Source: Bacteroides sp. An322 (GTDB taxonomy: Bacteria; Bacteroidota; Bacteroidia; Bacteroidales; Bacteroidaceae). Taken from it: 64,000 nucleotides of DNA. The notes under the pieces were generated by a model, which had not been told where the DNA came from, did not search any database, and worked only from the letters and a program-made list of their open reading frames with translations. The stretch covers positions 124,001 through 188,000 of the forward strand of contig NZ_NFIN01000002.1 in the NCBI RefSeq assembly GCF_002161765.1. The letters run 5' to 3'. The position numbers were made by a program, and so were the translations under genes. Shown here one piece after another: positions 53,442-62,225 of the stretch (positions are counted from its first letter, which is position 1; each line of letters opens with the position of its first letter).

Positions 53442-54569
53442 ATGAAACAGTTTGTTTGGTTTTTCTTTTGGTGGGTTGTAATTGGATTGTCTTCTGTATC
53501 AGCTCAAGAGTCTTTAAAGATTAAGTTCCGTTCGCGTGCTTTGCTGGATGCTATGGTTTCAGGTTATGGCAAGGAAGACGTACAGGGCTATTATCGGTTA
53601 GAAGATTTCCGGGTCGGATTCAAAGCCGTTTATGGGCATTGGGAAGCGAAAGCTGATATTGGATTGGGCGGTGGGAAAGTAGCAATAAAAGATTTGTTGC
53701 TGAATTACCATTTCAAGAACAGTGTGCTTTCGTTGGGTAATGCGTATGAACCTTTTTCTTTGGATATGCTTATCAGTACGGCAGATTTGCGTTTTCATCA
53801 GTCGGCGGCATCGGTCTTGGCTTTTAGCGATAGCCGTAAGTTGGGTGTCACTTATCATTTTTATACTGATTCATGGTATGCGGCGACAGGGGTTTATACG
53901 CATAACGATATTAATAAAATAGGGGAAGGTCAGAAGAATGCTTTTGTATCTACTTCGCGTGCCGTATGGCGTAAACAAAGGGAAGCGCATCATTTGATTC
54001 ATGTAGGAGGAGCTTTTTCTTTTCGGACGAAGCAAGTCAATACCGAAGAACCGCCTATGGGCACGGTAGATAGTGAAGGCATTACTTCGATGTTTCCTGC
54101 CTCGTTGCTCGAAGCGGAGATACCCGATATGGGAACGGAGGTAAAAGGAGTAATCGAAGCACTTTATACGACTCCTCGTTGGATGGTTCAGGCAGAATAT
54201 TATTTCGACCGGCTGAACCGTACAGATAGTAAGAAGGCTTATCGTCCGCATGGGGGATATATTCAAGGCGGTTTCCTTTTGAAAGGCAGCGGATTCGCAT
54301 ACGATGCGATGTATGGCATACCAAGCCGTCCTGCCACTCCACAAGCCATAGAATTGGTTGCCCGATTGAACTATACGGATATGAACGATAACCGTGCGGG
54401 CATTTATGGAGGTGAGGAGACCGATTTGTCTTTAGGAGTGAACTGGTATCTTAATCAATACTTCGGCGTGAAGCTGAATGGTAGCTACGTGTGGGTAGGG
54501 GAGCATTGCAACGCTTTCTATAAGAAAGATTTCTTCTTGGCGCAATTGCGTTTGCAATACATTTTCTGA
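53442..54569 (+). CDS. OprO/OprP-like outer-membrane porin
   Basis: The 375-residue protein has a signal peptide (to about residue 22, SVSAQ) and an all-beta barrel pattern ending in the aromatic LRLQYIF, as outer-membrane barrels do. The middle part with SLGNAYEPFSLDMLIS (about 95) and the ELVARLNYTDMND segment resemble the phosphate-selective porin O/P family. The actual solute is unknown. The ATG at 53442 is used instead of a TTG at 53436. It converges with the clostripain-like gene, the stops being 8 bp apart. Confidence 0.72.
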   Translation: MKQFVWFFFWWVVIGLSSVSAQESLKIKFRSRALLDAMVSGYGKEDVQGYYRLEDFRVGFKAVYGHWEAKADIGLGGGKVAIKDLLLNYHFKNSVLSLGNAYEPFSLDMLISTADLRFHQSAASVLAFSDSRKLGVTYHFYTDSWYAATGVYTHNDINKIGEGQKNAFVSTSRAVWRKQREAHHLIHVGGAFSFRTKQVNTEEPPMGTVDSEGITSMFPASLLEAEIPDMGTEVKGVIEALYTTPRWMVQAEYYFDRLNRTDSKKAYRPHGGYIQGGFLLKGSGFAYDAMYGIPSRPATPQAIELVARLNYTDMNDNRAGIYGGEETDLSLGVNWYLNQYFGVKLNGSYVWVGEHCNAFYKKDFFLAQLRLQYIF

Positions 54570-54577
54570 ATTGAAAA

Positions 54578-55792
54578 TTAATTTCCCCATACGGCTTGAT
54601 ACCACGATATAGCGGAGCGGTAATAAGCATTCCAGTTTGGATTGTTTGCGGCATCTGGAATATACATACCGATTCCGCAATATTTTTCTTCATCTCTTAA
54701 TACCGAACCGTATGGATTGGCATTGCTATTTGTAATGCAGCTTTTAGCAAGTACGGTTTGGTTTAAAATCTGTTGGAAAGAATCTGGAAGGATACCTTCG
54801 TTTAATTGACGGATAAGGTCTGCTACATCAAATGAGAAATAGCTGAATTGATCAACCCCGTATTGTTGGATTGCATGAAGTGACAAGTTTTCTAATAATG
54901 ATGCTTTAGATGTTATTTCTTCCCGAACTGCAGCGGCAAAAGCATCCATTTGTGTGCAATCTACTACAGCGTACGTACCCCATAATTTTTCTTTTTTGTT
55001 ATAGGTAATTACATCTTCGCATAGCTTGTCAAAGTCAATGTCCTCTTGATACAAATTGTTTAGAATCAGGTGGTACGGAAATCCGTCTACTGGTGTTTCC
55101 ATGACCGATGCGATGCAATAATGCGTGGCATTCCGCAACTCGTAGCATACTTCAGCCGTTTGCATCATGCAGGCATCAAACAGGACGAAATCAAGATTGC
55201 CCGGAAAACATGTTTCCAATACATCTGCAAATTCGGGAATATTAATCGAATTTCGTTCCACTCCGTCATAACCGAACGAGAAAGTAGAGATATCCGTTCC
55301 TGTTGCGGGCATCCAACTAGTTGCATGCGAACCGAAAATGACACCGTAACTTTCAGCTGGCATCATATCTGTCATGGCTTGCAGATTGGCTTGCATGACT
55401 TCTGCTTGAGTGGCGATTCCGGAGATAGCTGCATATTTCAATGCTTGTCCTACTACATTGCTGGTGGTAATATCATTCCCTTCTAAAGCAGGCTGGCCGT
55501 TTATTTGTCCGTGTCCGTCGGTGAAGAAAGTCAGGATTTGCGCTTCATTTATATAGTTGTTACTTGAAGAAGGTTTATAATATATGGCTAAAGAGCATGA
55601 ATCTTGGCTTTTTGCCAGACTCTCATACATCCATACTACATTGTTCATGATGTCTGTATCTAGATTGTTGTTGGCTATCAGATACGCAAGGACCGCCCGT
55701 TTGGCTTGTATCGGGCGTTTTTGTTCAGGAATTTCATCCGAACATCCCACTATGATGAAGAGTGAAACAATGTATAGGAACAGCTTCTTCAT
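54578..55792 (-). CDS. Clostripain-like (C11) cysteine protease, lipoprotein
   Basis: The 404-residue protein has a lipobox (IIVGCSDEIPEQ, Cys about residue 17), so it is anchored in the envelope and may be surface-exposed. The C11 catalytic dyad is present: His in VIFGSHATSW (about 159) and Cys in VLFDACMMQTAE (about 208). Clostripain-family enzymes usually cut after basic residues and often activate by self-cleavage; fragipain of B. fragilis is a known relative in this order. The ATG at 55792 is used. The gene follows the small secreted protein gene by 5 bp. Confidence 0.85.
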   Translation of the reverse strand: MKKLFLYIVSLFIIVGCSDEIPEQKRPIQAKRAVLAYLIANNNLDTDIMNNVVWMYESLAKSQDSCSLAIYYKPSSSNNYINEAQILTFFTDGHGQINGQPALEGNDITTSNVVGQALKYAAISGIATQAEVMQANLQAMTDMMPAESYGVIFGSHATSWMPATGTDISTFSFGYDGVERNSINIPEFADVLETCFPGNLDFVLFDACMMQTAEVCYELRNATHYCIASVMETPVDGFPYHLILNNLYQEDIDFDKLCEDVITYNKKEKLWGTYAVVDCTQMDAFAAAVREEITSKASLLENLSLHAIQQYGVDQFSYFSFDVADLIRQLNEGILPDSFQQILNQTVLAKSCITNSNANPYGSVLRDEEKYCGIGMYIPDAANNPNWNAYYRSAISWYQAVWGN

Positions 55793-55797
55793 GATAA

Positions 55798-56205
55798 TCA
55801 ATATTGTATGGCTTTTTCAAATTTGAATTCAGGGTTTACGTCAATAAGCACCAAGGTGTTCCCTTTTTGGTATTTTTCTTTTAGCTTATTGATTTCTTTC
55901 TGCAAGTTCTTTTTCTTTTTGTTGTAATAAACAAAACAAGTGCGGTTCTTGCCGTTCTCTTTTTGCTCCAGGTATTCTTTCAGTTGGATGCTGTATTGCG
56001 CACGCCCTACCAACAAGCCGTTATCGCCTAAAAGAGCACTGTCAACGTACTGGATATCGGTGAAATACACCAATGAATCAGAGAATGAGGCAGACACTCC
56101 GGCGATATATACACCATATTTATTTTTATCTTTCGGCGATTTAGCAAGAGCCGGAATGATGATAGATGCGATAAGCAAAAAGCAAAGCAGTTTGATATGT
56201 TTCAT
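55798..56205 (-). CDS. Small secreted protein of unknown function
   Basis: The 135-residue protein has a clear signal peptide (MKHIKLLCFLLIASIIIPALA). The mature part is rich in lysine, with a Lys-rich helical stretch YNKKKKNLQKEINKLKEKY (about residues 93-111). No family is recognised and no catalytic motif is seen. It is 5 bp upstream of the clostripain-like gene on the same strand, so the two are probably made together. A substrate or partner of the protease is conceivable but unproven. A TACTTTTG box lies upstream at 56233-56226. Confidence 0.65.
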   Translation of the reverse strand: MKHIKLLCFLLIASIIIPALAKSPKDKNKYGVYIAGVSASFSDSLVYFTDIQYVDSALLGDNGLLVGRAQYSIQLKEYLEQKENGKNRTCFVYYNKKKKNLQKEINKLKEKYQKGNTLVLIDVNPEFKFEKAIQY

Positions 56206-56283
56206 AAATCTATAGTTTTGTGAAGCAAAAGTAAGCATTTGCGGGCATATATGAAACTCTCCAAATGGAAATTAACATAAAAA

Positions 56284-56348
56284 AATGAAGAATGAAGAAT
56301 TGGGGCATGTTTTGCTGATTCTTCATTCTTAATTCTTCATCCTTCATT
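56284..56348. repeat. GAAGAATGAAGAATT-type inverted repeat, second copy
   Basis: AATGAAGAATGAAGAATT (56284-56301) and its complement at 56331-56348 match in 17 of 18 positions. Further ATTCTTC units lie in the right half. It stands between the start of the small secreted protein gene and the stop of the sigma factor gene, so it probably terminates the sigma factor transcript. It is related to 19190-19266. Confidence 0.7.
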
Positions 56349-56367
56349 TAAATGGGGAACCGGCACT

Positions 56368-57228
56368 TTATCCTAAGTAGGATTTGAGCAACTTGCTACG
56401 CGAGTTTTGTCTTAATCTTCTGATAGCTTTTTCCTTAATCTGGCGCACGCGTTCACGTGTTAATCCAAATTTGTCGCCAATTTCTTCCAACGTCATTTCT
56501 TGCGTTCCAATACCGAAAAACATCTGGATAATTTCCTTCTCTCTGTCGGTTAACGTAGAAAGCGCTCTGTCGATTTCCCTCGAAAGTGATTCATTTACCA
56601 AGGAGCGGTCTGCCATAGGAGAGTCGTCATTCACCAGCACATCCAGCAGGCTGTTGTCTTCTCCTTCTACAAAAGGAGCGTCTACGGAGATATGGCGTCC
56701 GGACACTTTCAATGTATCCGAAATCTTGTCTACCGGAATCTCCAGTTCGTCTGCCAACTCTTCGGGAGACGGACGGCGTTCGTTCTCTTGTTCGAATTTA
56801 GAGAAAGCTTTACTGATTTTGTTCAGCGAGCCTACCTGGTTGAGCGGTAACCGCACGATACGTGATTGCTCAGCCAATGCTTGCAGGATGGATTGCCTGA
56901 TCCACCATACGGCATAACTGATAAATTTGAAACCACGGGTCTCGTCAAACTTCTCCGCTGCCTTAATCAAGCCTAAGTTTCCTTCATTTATCAAGTCGGG
57001 AAGGCTCAGGCCTTGGTTTTGATACTGTTTGGCTACTGATACTACAAATCGCAGGTTGGCACGTGTAAGTTTCTCTAACGCCGCGCGGTCGCCTTTGCGA
57101 ATACGCTGAGCGAGTTCCACTTCTTCCTCTACCGTAATCAGGTCTTCGCGTCCGATTTCCTGCAGGTATTTGTCCAAAGAAGCGCTCTCTCGGTTAGTGA
57201 TACTTTTGGTAATCTTAAGTTGTCTCAT
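56368..57228 (-). CDS. rpoD: Primary RNA polymerase sigma-70 factor (short Bacteroidota type)
   Basis: The 286-residue sigma factor holds region 1.2 ([21 protein letters not shown], shortened), region 2 with the promoter-melting helix ([18 protein letters not shown], about residues 101-118), region 3 and region 4 with the helix-turn-helix ([19 protein letters not shown], about 246-264). The acidic region 1.1 of proteobacterial RpoD is absent, as usual for the Bacteroidota primary sigma that reads TTTG/TAnnTTTG promoters. The length and completeness fit the housekeeping factor better than an alternative one. Confidence 0.93.
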   Translation of the reverse strand: MRQLKITKSITNRESASLDKYLQEIGREDLITVEEEVELAQRIRKGDRAALEKLTRANLRFVVSVAKQYQNQGLSLPDLINEGNLGLIKAAEKFDETRGFKFISYAVWWIRQSILQALAEQSRIVRLPLNQVGSLNKISKAFSKFEQENERRPSPEELADELEIPVDKISDTLKVSGRHISVDAPFVEGEDNSLLDVLVNDDSPMADRSLVNESLSREIDRALSTLTDREKEIIQMFFGIGTQEMTLEEIGDKFGLTRERVRQIKEKAIRRLRQNSRSKLLKSYLG

Positions 57229-57249
57229 TATTTATACCGAATTTGGGAA

Positions 57250-57257
57250 CAAAGATA
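57250..57257 (-). promoter_or_regulatory. -7 box TATCTTTG of the sigma factor gene
   Basis: On the minus strand TATCTTTG fits the consensus exactly, about 22 bp before the ATG. A TTTG at 57277-57274 lies only 16 bp upstream of it, shorter than ideal. Confidence 0.5.
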
Positions 57258-57328
57258 AGAAAAAATTCGAATACAAAGACGCTTTCTTTAATAAAAATTA
57301 AATATATTCGTAGCAAGGGTGTCAATTC

Positions 57329-58429
57329 TTATTCTTTGAACTCAAATTTAAGTTGAATCCATTGGGCAGATGGGTGGGGAAGTCCTTCCGGATTTTCTTC
57401 TTTCGGGTTCGATACGGAAAGCCCTAACAGGCGTATCGGGTGGTTTTGATAGTCCACTCCCGATAGCAGTTGTTTGGATAGCGGAAGGATGTCTTTGAGT
57501 GTGTGGAGAGGTTTGTCTGTGCTGATACTTCGGGTGATTTGGGTAAAATCGTGGAACTTTACTTTAAGTGTAAGGGTCATGCCACTGAAGTTTTTCCGTT
57601 CCAGGCGTTCGCATAATTCGCATGCCACGTGATACAATTCGATAATTAGGGTAGATTTTACTGAAAGGTCTTTCTCAAGCGTATGTTCGCACCCGATGGA
57701 CTTGCGGATGCGGACTGGCTCAACGGGTCGCTCGTCGATGCCTCGTGCAAAGTTATAATAGATTTGTCCGGCTTTCCCGAACTGACGGGTAAGCATCTCC
57801 AGCGAACATTCCCGAAGTGTTCTCCCGTTGTAAATGCCTAACGTGTACATCTTTTGTGCTGTAACGGGTCCTACTCCCCAAAACGATTCGATGGGCAAGC
57901 GGTCTATAAACGTCTGGGCTTGAGCCGGATGGATGGTGCAAAGCCCGTCGGGCTTGCGGTAATCGGAAGCTATTTTGGCAAGGAATTTATTGTAAGAAAC
58001 ACCGGCAGATGCCACCAAGTGCAGTTCTTCGCGGATGCTTTGCTTGATTTCACGGGCAATGTCTACCGCTAATTCTATACCTTTTTTATTATGGGTGACG
58101 TCAAGGAAGGCTTCGTCAAGCGAGATGGGTTCGATAAGGTCGGTATATCGGTGGAAGATTTCATGTATTTGCCCCGACACCTCTTTATATACATCCATGC
58201 GCCCTTCAACGAAGTGCAGTTGGGGGCAGAGCTTCATCGCTTTTACCGATGACATAGCCGAGCGCACCCCGAACTTGCGTGCTTCGTAGCTTGCGGCTGC
58301 TACTACGCCTCGTTTTTCGGCATGTCCCACGGCGACAGGTTTCCCTCTTAGGTCGGGATTGTCGCGTTGTTCGACCGATGCATAGAAGGCATCCATGTCG
58401 ATGTGGATGATTTTTCGTTCTGTAGTCAT
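57329..58429 (-). CDS. dinB: DNA polymerase IV
   Basis: The 366-residue Y-family translesion polymerase copies damaged DNA and extends mismatched ends. The palm acidic residues are in IHIDMDAFYASVEQRDNP (about residues 8-25) and SLDEAFLDVT (about 102). The steric gate region is the FYAS segment. The little-finger domain follows to residue 366, and the last residues (LKFEFKE) could include a short clamp-binding tail. No LexA box was recognised upstream. Confidence 0.94.
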   Translation of the reverse strand: MTTERKIIHIDMDAFYASVEQRDNPDLRGKPVAVGHAEKRGVVAAASYEARKFGVRSAMSSVKAMKLCPQLHFVEGRMDVYKEVSGQIHEIFHRYTDLIEPISLDEAFLDVTHNKKGIELAVDIAREIKQSIREELHLVASAGVSYNKFLAKIASDYRKPDGLCTIHPAQAQTFIDRLPIESFWGVGPVTAQKMYTLGIYNGRTLRECSLEMLTRQFGKAGQIYYNFARGIDERPVEPVRIRKSIGCEHTLEKDLSVKSTLIIELYHVACELCERLERKNFSGMTLTLKVKFHDFTQITRSISTDKPLHTLKDILPLSKQLLSGVDYQNHPIRLLGLSVSNPKEENPEGLPHPSAQWIQLKFEFKE

Positions 58430-58449
58430 AAAGTAAAGCTTTCTTCGTG

Positions 58450-58477
58450 CAAATTTAATGAAAGTTTTGTACTTTTG
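58450..58477. promoter_or_regulatory. Divergent -7 boxes between dinB and the Sua5/YrdC gene
   Basis: TAAATTTG on the minus strand (58457-58450) points to dinB, 21 bp before its ATG. TACTTTTG on the plus strand (58470-58477) points toward the inverted repeat and the Sua5/YrdC gene. Matching TTTG elements at full spacing are not clear for either. Confidence 0.45.
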
Positions 58478-58489
58478 TGCGAGTTTATT

Positions 58490-58615
58490 GAACGCAGAGG
58501 CGCAAAAACGCGGAGATTTATCATAAGAGGATGCTAAGGACTCATATTTCTCAGGTTGTTCTCCGTGGTCTTTGCTCTCTAATTTGAGGCTTTGCGCTTT
58601 TGCGTCTCTGCGTTT
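58490..58615. repeat. Inverted-repeat element, GAACGCAGAGGCGC family, copy 3
   Basis: Arms 58490-58515 and 58590-58615 match as reverse complements in 21 of 26 positions. The arm follows the same pattern as copies 1 and 2 but with G in place of A at many CAC/CGC positions, so the family consensus is GAACrCAGAGrCrCAAArAC. The centre is 74 bp. It probably lies in the leader of the Sua5/YrdC gene, ending 20 bp before its ATG. Confidence 0.7.
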
Positions 58616-58635
58616 GATATTAATTAATAGGTATT

Positions 58636-59202
58636 ATGATGAAAGAAGAAATCAAGAAAGCATGCGAGGTCATGAATAAAGGAGGCGTAATCCTTTATCC
58701 TACTGATACCGTATGGGGCATTGGGTGCGATGCTACAAATGAGGAAGCCGTAAAGCGGGTATATGAAATCAAGCGCCGGGCAGATAGCAAGGCGATGTTA
58801 GTTTTGGTGGATAGCCCGGTGAAGGTGGATTTTTATGTACAAGATGTCCCTTCCGTGGCATGGGACCTGATAGACTTGACAACCAAGCCTTTGACTATCA
58901 TTTATGACGGAGCGCGCAATTTAGCTCCCAACTTGCTTGCCGAAGACGGGAGTGTAGGCATACGGGTGACCAACGAAGCGTTTTCGAAAGAGCTTTGCTT
59001 CCGGTTCCGCAAGGCGATTGTGTCTACTTCCGCCAATATCAGCGGCGAGCCTTCTCCGGCGGTCTTTAGTGAGATAAGCGAAGAGATAAAGAATGCGGTC
59101 GATTATGTGGTGGATTACCGCCGAGAAGAGACGGGACATCCCAAACCCTCCAGCATCATTAAGTTGGGCAAGGGGGGAGAGGTTAAAATCATCCGCGAAT
59201 AA
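58636..59202 (+). CDS. L-threonylcarbamoyladenylate synthase (Sua5/YciO/YrdC family)
   Basis: The 188 residues cover a complete YrdC domain: GGVILYPTDTVWGIGCDATN (about 15-34), YEIKRRADSKAMLVLV (about 43) and IVSTSANISGEPSP (about 129). YrdC/TsaC makes the threonylcarbamoyl-AMP used for t6A modification of tRNAs reading ANN codons. The C-terminal Sua5 extension is absent. YciO-like paralogues exist, so the exact function is probable but not certain. In related genomes this gene, a CLC gene and fmt commonly stand together, as here. Confidence 0.88.
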   Translation: MMKEEIKKACEVMNKGGVILYPTDTVWGIGCDATNEEAVKRVYEIKRRADSKAMLVLVDSPVKVDFYVQDVPSVAWDLIDLTTKPLTIIYDGARNLAPNLLAEDGSVGIRVTNEAFSKELCFRFRKAIVSTSANISGEPSPAVFSEISEEIKNAVDYVVDYRREETGHPKPSSIIKLGKGGEVKIIRE

Positions 59203-59225
59203 TTGTGCTATATACAGACAAAAAT

Positions 59226-59286
59226 GCATACGGCTTCATCGTCCAACACATACGGCTTCATCAGCCGATGAAGCCGTATGTGTTGG
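59226..59286. repeat. AACACATACGGCTTCATC palindrome, second locus
   Basis: CATACGGCTTCATC (within 59226-59240) is a partial first copy. It is followed by a 20-bp perfect stem, arms 59243-59262 and 59267-59286, with loop AGCC. The inner 18 bases of each arm are identical to those of the second hairpin after lipB. It lies directly after the Sua5/YrdC gene and can end its transcript. Confidence 0.75.
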
Positions 59287-59333
59287 GCAACGGACCTAAG
59301 TGCGTTTTTGAACGATGAAAAATTAGACAGGAC

Positions 59334-61133
59334 ATGAAGATTTCTGAAGAAAGGTTTGATGTGCTCCAGCGTTTCATCACGTGGCGCGAGAAGCACATCA
59401 AAGATAAACAATTCATTCTGATATTGAGCTTGTTGGTGGGCGTGTTTACGGCACTGGCGGCGTATGTATTGAAGTTTTTGGTAGAATATATTAAGGAATT
59501 GCTTACCGATTGGTTCAACCCGATGGAAGCCAACTGGCTGTATTTGGTATATCCTGTGGTAGGTATTTTCATTACGGGCTTGTTTATCCGGAAGGTGGTG
59601 CGCGATGATATCAGCCATGGTGTGACCAAGATTCTGTATGCCATTTCGCGTAAGCAGAGCCGCATCAAGCGGCATAATATGTGGTCTTCGGTCTGTGCCT
59701 CTGCCATTACCATCGGTTTTGGTGGATCGGTAGGAGCGGAAGCCCCGATTGTGTTGACGGGCTCGGCTATCGGTTCCAATTTGGGAAGTATCTTCCGCTT
59801 AGACCATAAAACCCTGATGCTTTTGGTGGGATGCGGTGCCGCGGGGGCGGTTTCGGGCATCTTCAAGGCTCCTATTGCCGGGCTGGTATTTACGCTGGAA
59901 GTGTTGATGATAGACCTTACGATGGCTTCTTTGCTCCCGTTGCTGATTACCAGTGTTACGGCGGCTTCGGTTTCTTATTTGCTTACGGGTACGGAGGCGA
60001 TGTTCCAGTTTCATTTGGACTATCCGTTTTCGCTGGAGCGCATTCCGCATGCCATTGCGTTGGGAATCTTTTGCGGATTGGTAGCATGGTATTTCACCCG
60101 CGCCATGAATTGGATAGAGAATATCTTCCGGCGTTATTCCAATCCGTATGTCAAGTTTGCGATAGGCGGAACGATGCTGAGTATCTTGATATTCCTTTTC
60201 CCTCCGCTTTACGGTGAAGGGTATGACACGATTTCGCTCTTGCTGAATGGGACTACGGAATACGAGTGGGACACCGTGATGAACAATTCGCTTTTCTATG
60301 GTAATTCACATTTGTTGGTGCCTTACCTGTTCTTGATTATCTTGTTTAAGGTGTTCGCTTCGAGTGCCACTAACGGTGGAGGCGGATGCGGCGGTATTTT
60401 TGCTCCGAGTCTGTTCTTGGGCTGCATCGCTGGATTTGTCTTTTCGTATGTATGTAATGAGTTCCATATCGGCGATACGTATGTGCCCGAAAAGAATTTC
60501 GCCTTGATGGGCATGGCTGGGCTGATGTCGGGAGTGATGCATGCCCCGTTGACCGGTGTGTTCCTGATAGCCGAGCTGACCGGAGGCTATGGCTTGTTCC
60601 TTCCGTTGATGATTGTATCGGTATGCGCCTATCTGACCATCATCGTGTTCGAACCGCATAGCATTTATTCCATGCGTTTGGCAAAGAAGGGCGAATTGAT
60701 TACACACCATAAAGACCGGGCGGTATTGACCTTGATGAACATCGAGAGCATCGTGGAGACCGATTTCCTGAAGGTGCGTCCCGACATGGATTTGGGAGAA
60801 ATGGTGAAGACCATATCCAAGTCGAGCCGGAATCTTTTCCCCGTTGTAGACGTGAACGATGAACTGATAGGCATCGTGGAATTGGACGATATCCGCAACA
60901 TCATATTCCGTCAGGAGTTGTATCACCGCTATTGGGTGGAAGGGTTTATGAAGAAGCCGAAAGCACGGATAGTCAAGACCGACTCGATGGAAGAAGTCAT
61001 GAAGAAATTCGATACAACGAAGGCATGGAACTTGCCTGTAGTAGACGAGGAGAACCGTTATTTAGGCTTCGTCTCGAAATCGAAAATGCTGAACACCTAC
61101 CGTCAAGTATTAGTAGATCTTTCGGCGGAATAA
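59334..61133 (+). CDS. CLC-family chloride channel/transporter with CBS domains
   Basis: The 599-residue membrane protein has the CLC core (about residues 25-440) and two C-terminal CBS domains (about 455-590, with FLKVRPDMDLGEMV and FDTTKAWNLPVVDEENRYLGF). The gating-glutamate loop reads GGSVGAEAPIV with Glu136 kept, but the classical GREGP is GAEAP here. The second filter motif GGIFAPSLFLG (about 355) is standard. The kept glutamate fits a chloride/proton exchanger but a channel cannot be excluded. CBS domains often sense adenine nucleotides. Confidence 0.9.
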   Translation: MKISEERFDVLQRFITWREKHIKDKQFILILSLLVGVFTALAAYVLKFLVEYIKELLTDWFNPMEANWLYLVYPVVGIFITGLFIRKVVRDDISHGVTKILYAISRKQSRIKRHNMWSSVCASAITIGFGGSVGAEAPIVLTGSAIGSNLGSIFRLDHKTLMLLVGCGAAGAVSGIFKAPIAGLVFTLEVLMIDLTMASLLPLLITSVTAASVSYLLTGTEAMFQFHLDYPFSLERIPHAIALGIFCGLVAWYFTRAMNWIENIFRRYSNPYVKFAIGGTMLSILIFLFPPLYGEGYDTISLLLNGTTEYEWDTVMNNSLFYGNSHLLVPYLFLIILFKVFASSATNGGGGCGGIFAPSLFLGCIAGFVFSYVCNEFHIGDTYVPEKNFALMGMAGLMSGVMHAPLTGVFLIAELTGGYGLFLPLMIVSVCAYLTIIVFEPHSIYSMRLAKKGELITHHKDRAVLTLMNIESIVETDFLKVRPDMDLGEMVKTISKSSRNLFPVVDVNDELIGIVELDDIRNIIFRQELYHRYWVEGFMKKPKARIVKTDSMEEVMKKFDTTKAWNLPVVDEENRYLGFVSKSKMLNTYRQVLVDLSAE

Positions 61134-61152
61134 AATAAACACGTTATGACTT

Positions 61153-62160
61153 ATGGAGCAGAATAATATTATTATATATAATACGGAAGACGGAAAAGCA
61201 AAGGTGGTTCTGTATGCTAAGGATGGCAACATTTGGATGAGCCAAAACCAATTAGCGGAACTTTTTGCCACCTCTGTGCCAAATATCAGTATGCATATAT
61301 CTAATATATTGAAAGAAGGGGAGTTACAATCGGATTTAGTTGTTAAGGATTACTTAACTACTGCTTCAGATGGGAAGAAATACAATGTAACTTTTTATTC
61401 TCTTGACATGATATTGGCGATAGGCTTTAGGGTGCGAAGTAAGCGAGGTACTCAATTCCGAATTTGGGCAAATCGTAATCTGAAAGAATATATGGTCAAA
61501 GGATTTGCGATTGATGATGAACGTTTGAAGAATCCGGATGGGCGACCTGATTATTTCGATGAATTATTAGAACGCATTCGTGATATTCGTGCCAGTGAGA
61601 AGCGGTTTTATCAGAAAATTCGTGATTTATTGGCATTGAGCAGCGATTATGATAAGACAGATAAAGCGACACAAATGTTCTTTGCAGAGACTCAGAACAA
61701 GTTGCTTTATGCGGTAACTCATAAGACTGCTGCTGAAATTATTATGAGCCGCGCCGATGCTTCTCAGCCCAATATGGCTCTTACATCGTGGAAAGGCAAT
61801 ATTGTGCGTAAACAAGATATTTATATAGCTAAAAATTATCTTCTGAATGATGAGATTGATATGTTGAATCGATTAACGGTTTTGTTTCTTGATTCGGCGG
61901 AATTACGTGTGAAAGAGCGTAAAGACTTGACATTGGATTTTTGGCGGAATAACGTTGACGCTTTGCTTAGTTTTCAAAATAAAGATGTCTTAAAAGGTAT
62001 TGGTTCTATTTCGAATGCGCAGATGAAGAATTTTGTGGATGGTGTGTATGAGGAATTCAATCAACGCCGGATTTTATATGCTGCTCAAGAGACTGATAAA
62101 CAAGAAAAAGATGAATTACGTGATTTAGAGTCAGAAATTAGAGGACGGAAGATAGAATAG
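61153..62160 (+). CDS. RhuM-family protein
   Basis: The 335-residue protein matches the virulence RhuM family across its length: IWMSQNQLAELFATSVPNIS (about residues 28-47) resembles a helix-turn-helix, followed by YSLDMILAIGFRVRSKRGTQ and FRIWANRNLKEYMVKGF. RhuM proteins are found in Salmonella pathogenicity island 3 and on many mobile elements; their biochemical role is not settled. It lies 19 bp after the CLC gene and just before fmt, with a solo repeat arm between them, and looks like an acquired gene in an otherwise conserved cluster. Confidence 0.85.
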   Translation: MEQNNIIIYNTEDGKAKVVLYAKDGNIWMSQNQLAELFATSVPNISMHISNILKEGELQSDLVVKDYLTTASDGKKYNVTFYSLDMILAIGFRVRSKRGTQFRIWANRNLKEYMVKGFAIDDERLKNPDGRPDYFDELLERIRDIRASEKRFYQKIRDLLALSSDYDKTDKATQMFFAETQNKLLYAVTHKTAAEIIMSRADASQPNMALTSWKGNIVRKQDIYIAKNYLLNDEIDMLNRLTVLFLDSAELRVKERKDLTLDFWRNNVDALLSFQNKDVLKGIGSISNAQMKNFVDGVYEEFNQRRILYAAQETDKQEKDELRDLESEIRGRKIE

Positions 62161-62179
62161 GGTTAGTTAGAGTAATTTA

Positions 62180-62201
62180 ATCCATGTAATCTGTGGTGAG
62201 A
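62180..62201. repeat. Solo arm of the CACCACAGATTACA element
   Basis: ATCCATGTAATCTGTGGTGA matches the right arm of the 138-bp element at 22276-22299 (ATCTATGTAATCTGTGGTGA) with one change. No partner arm is present between the RhuM gene and fmt, so this is a remnant or a half element. Confidence 0.55.
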
Positions 62202-62225
62202 GAAAAACATAAACAAGAAAGTAAT

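Noticed and set aside
56368-57228. Alternative (stress) sigma factor because of short length
   Set aside because: Regions 1.2 to 4 are complete and match the short primary sigma factor normal in Bacteroidota.
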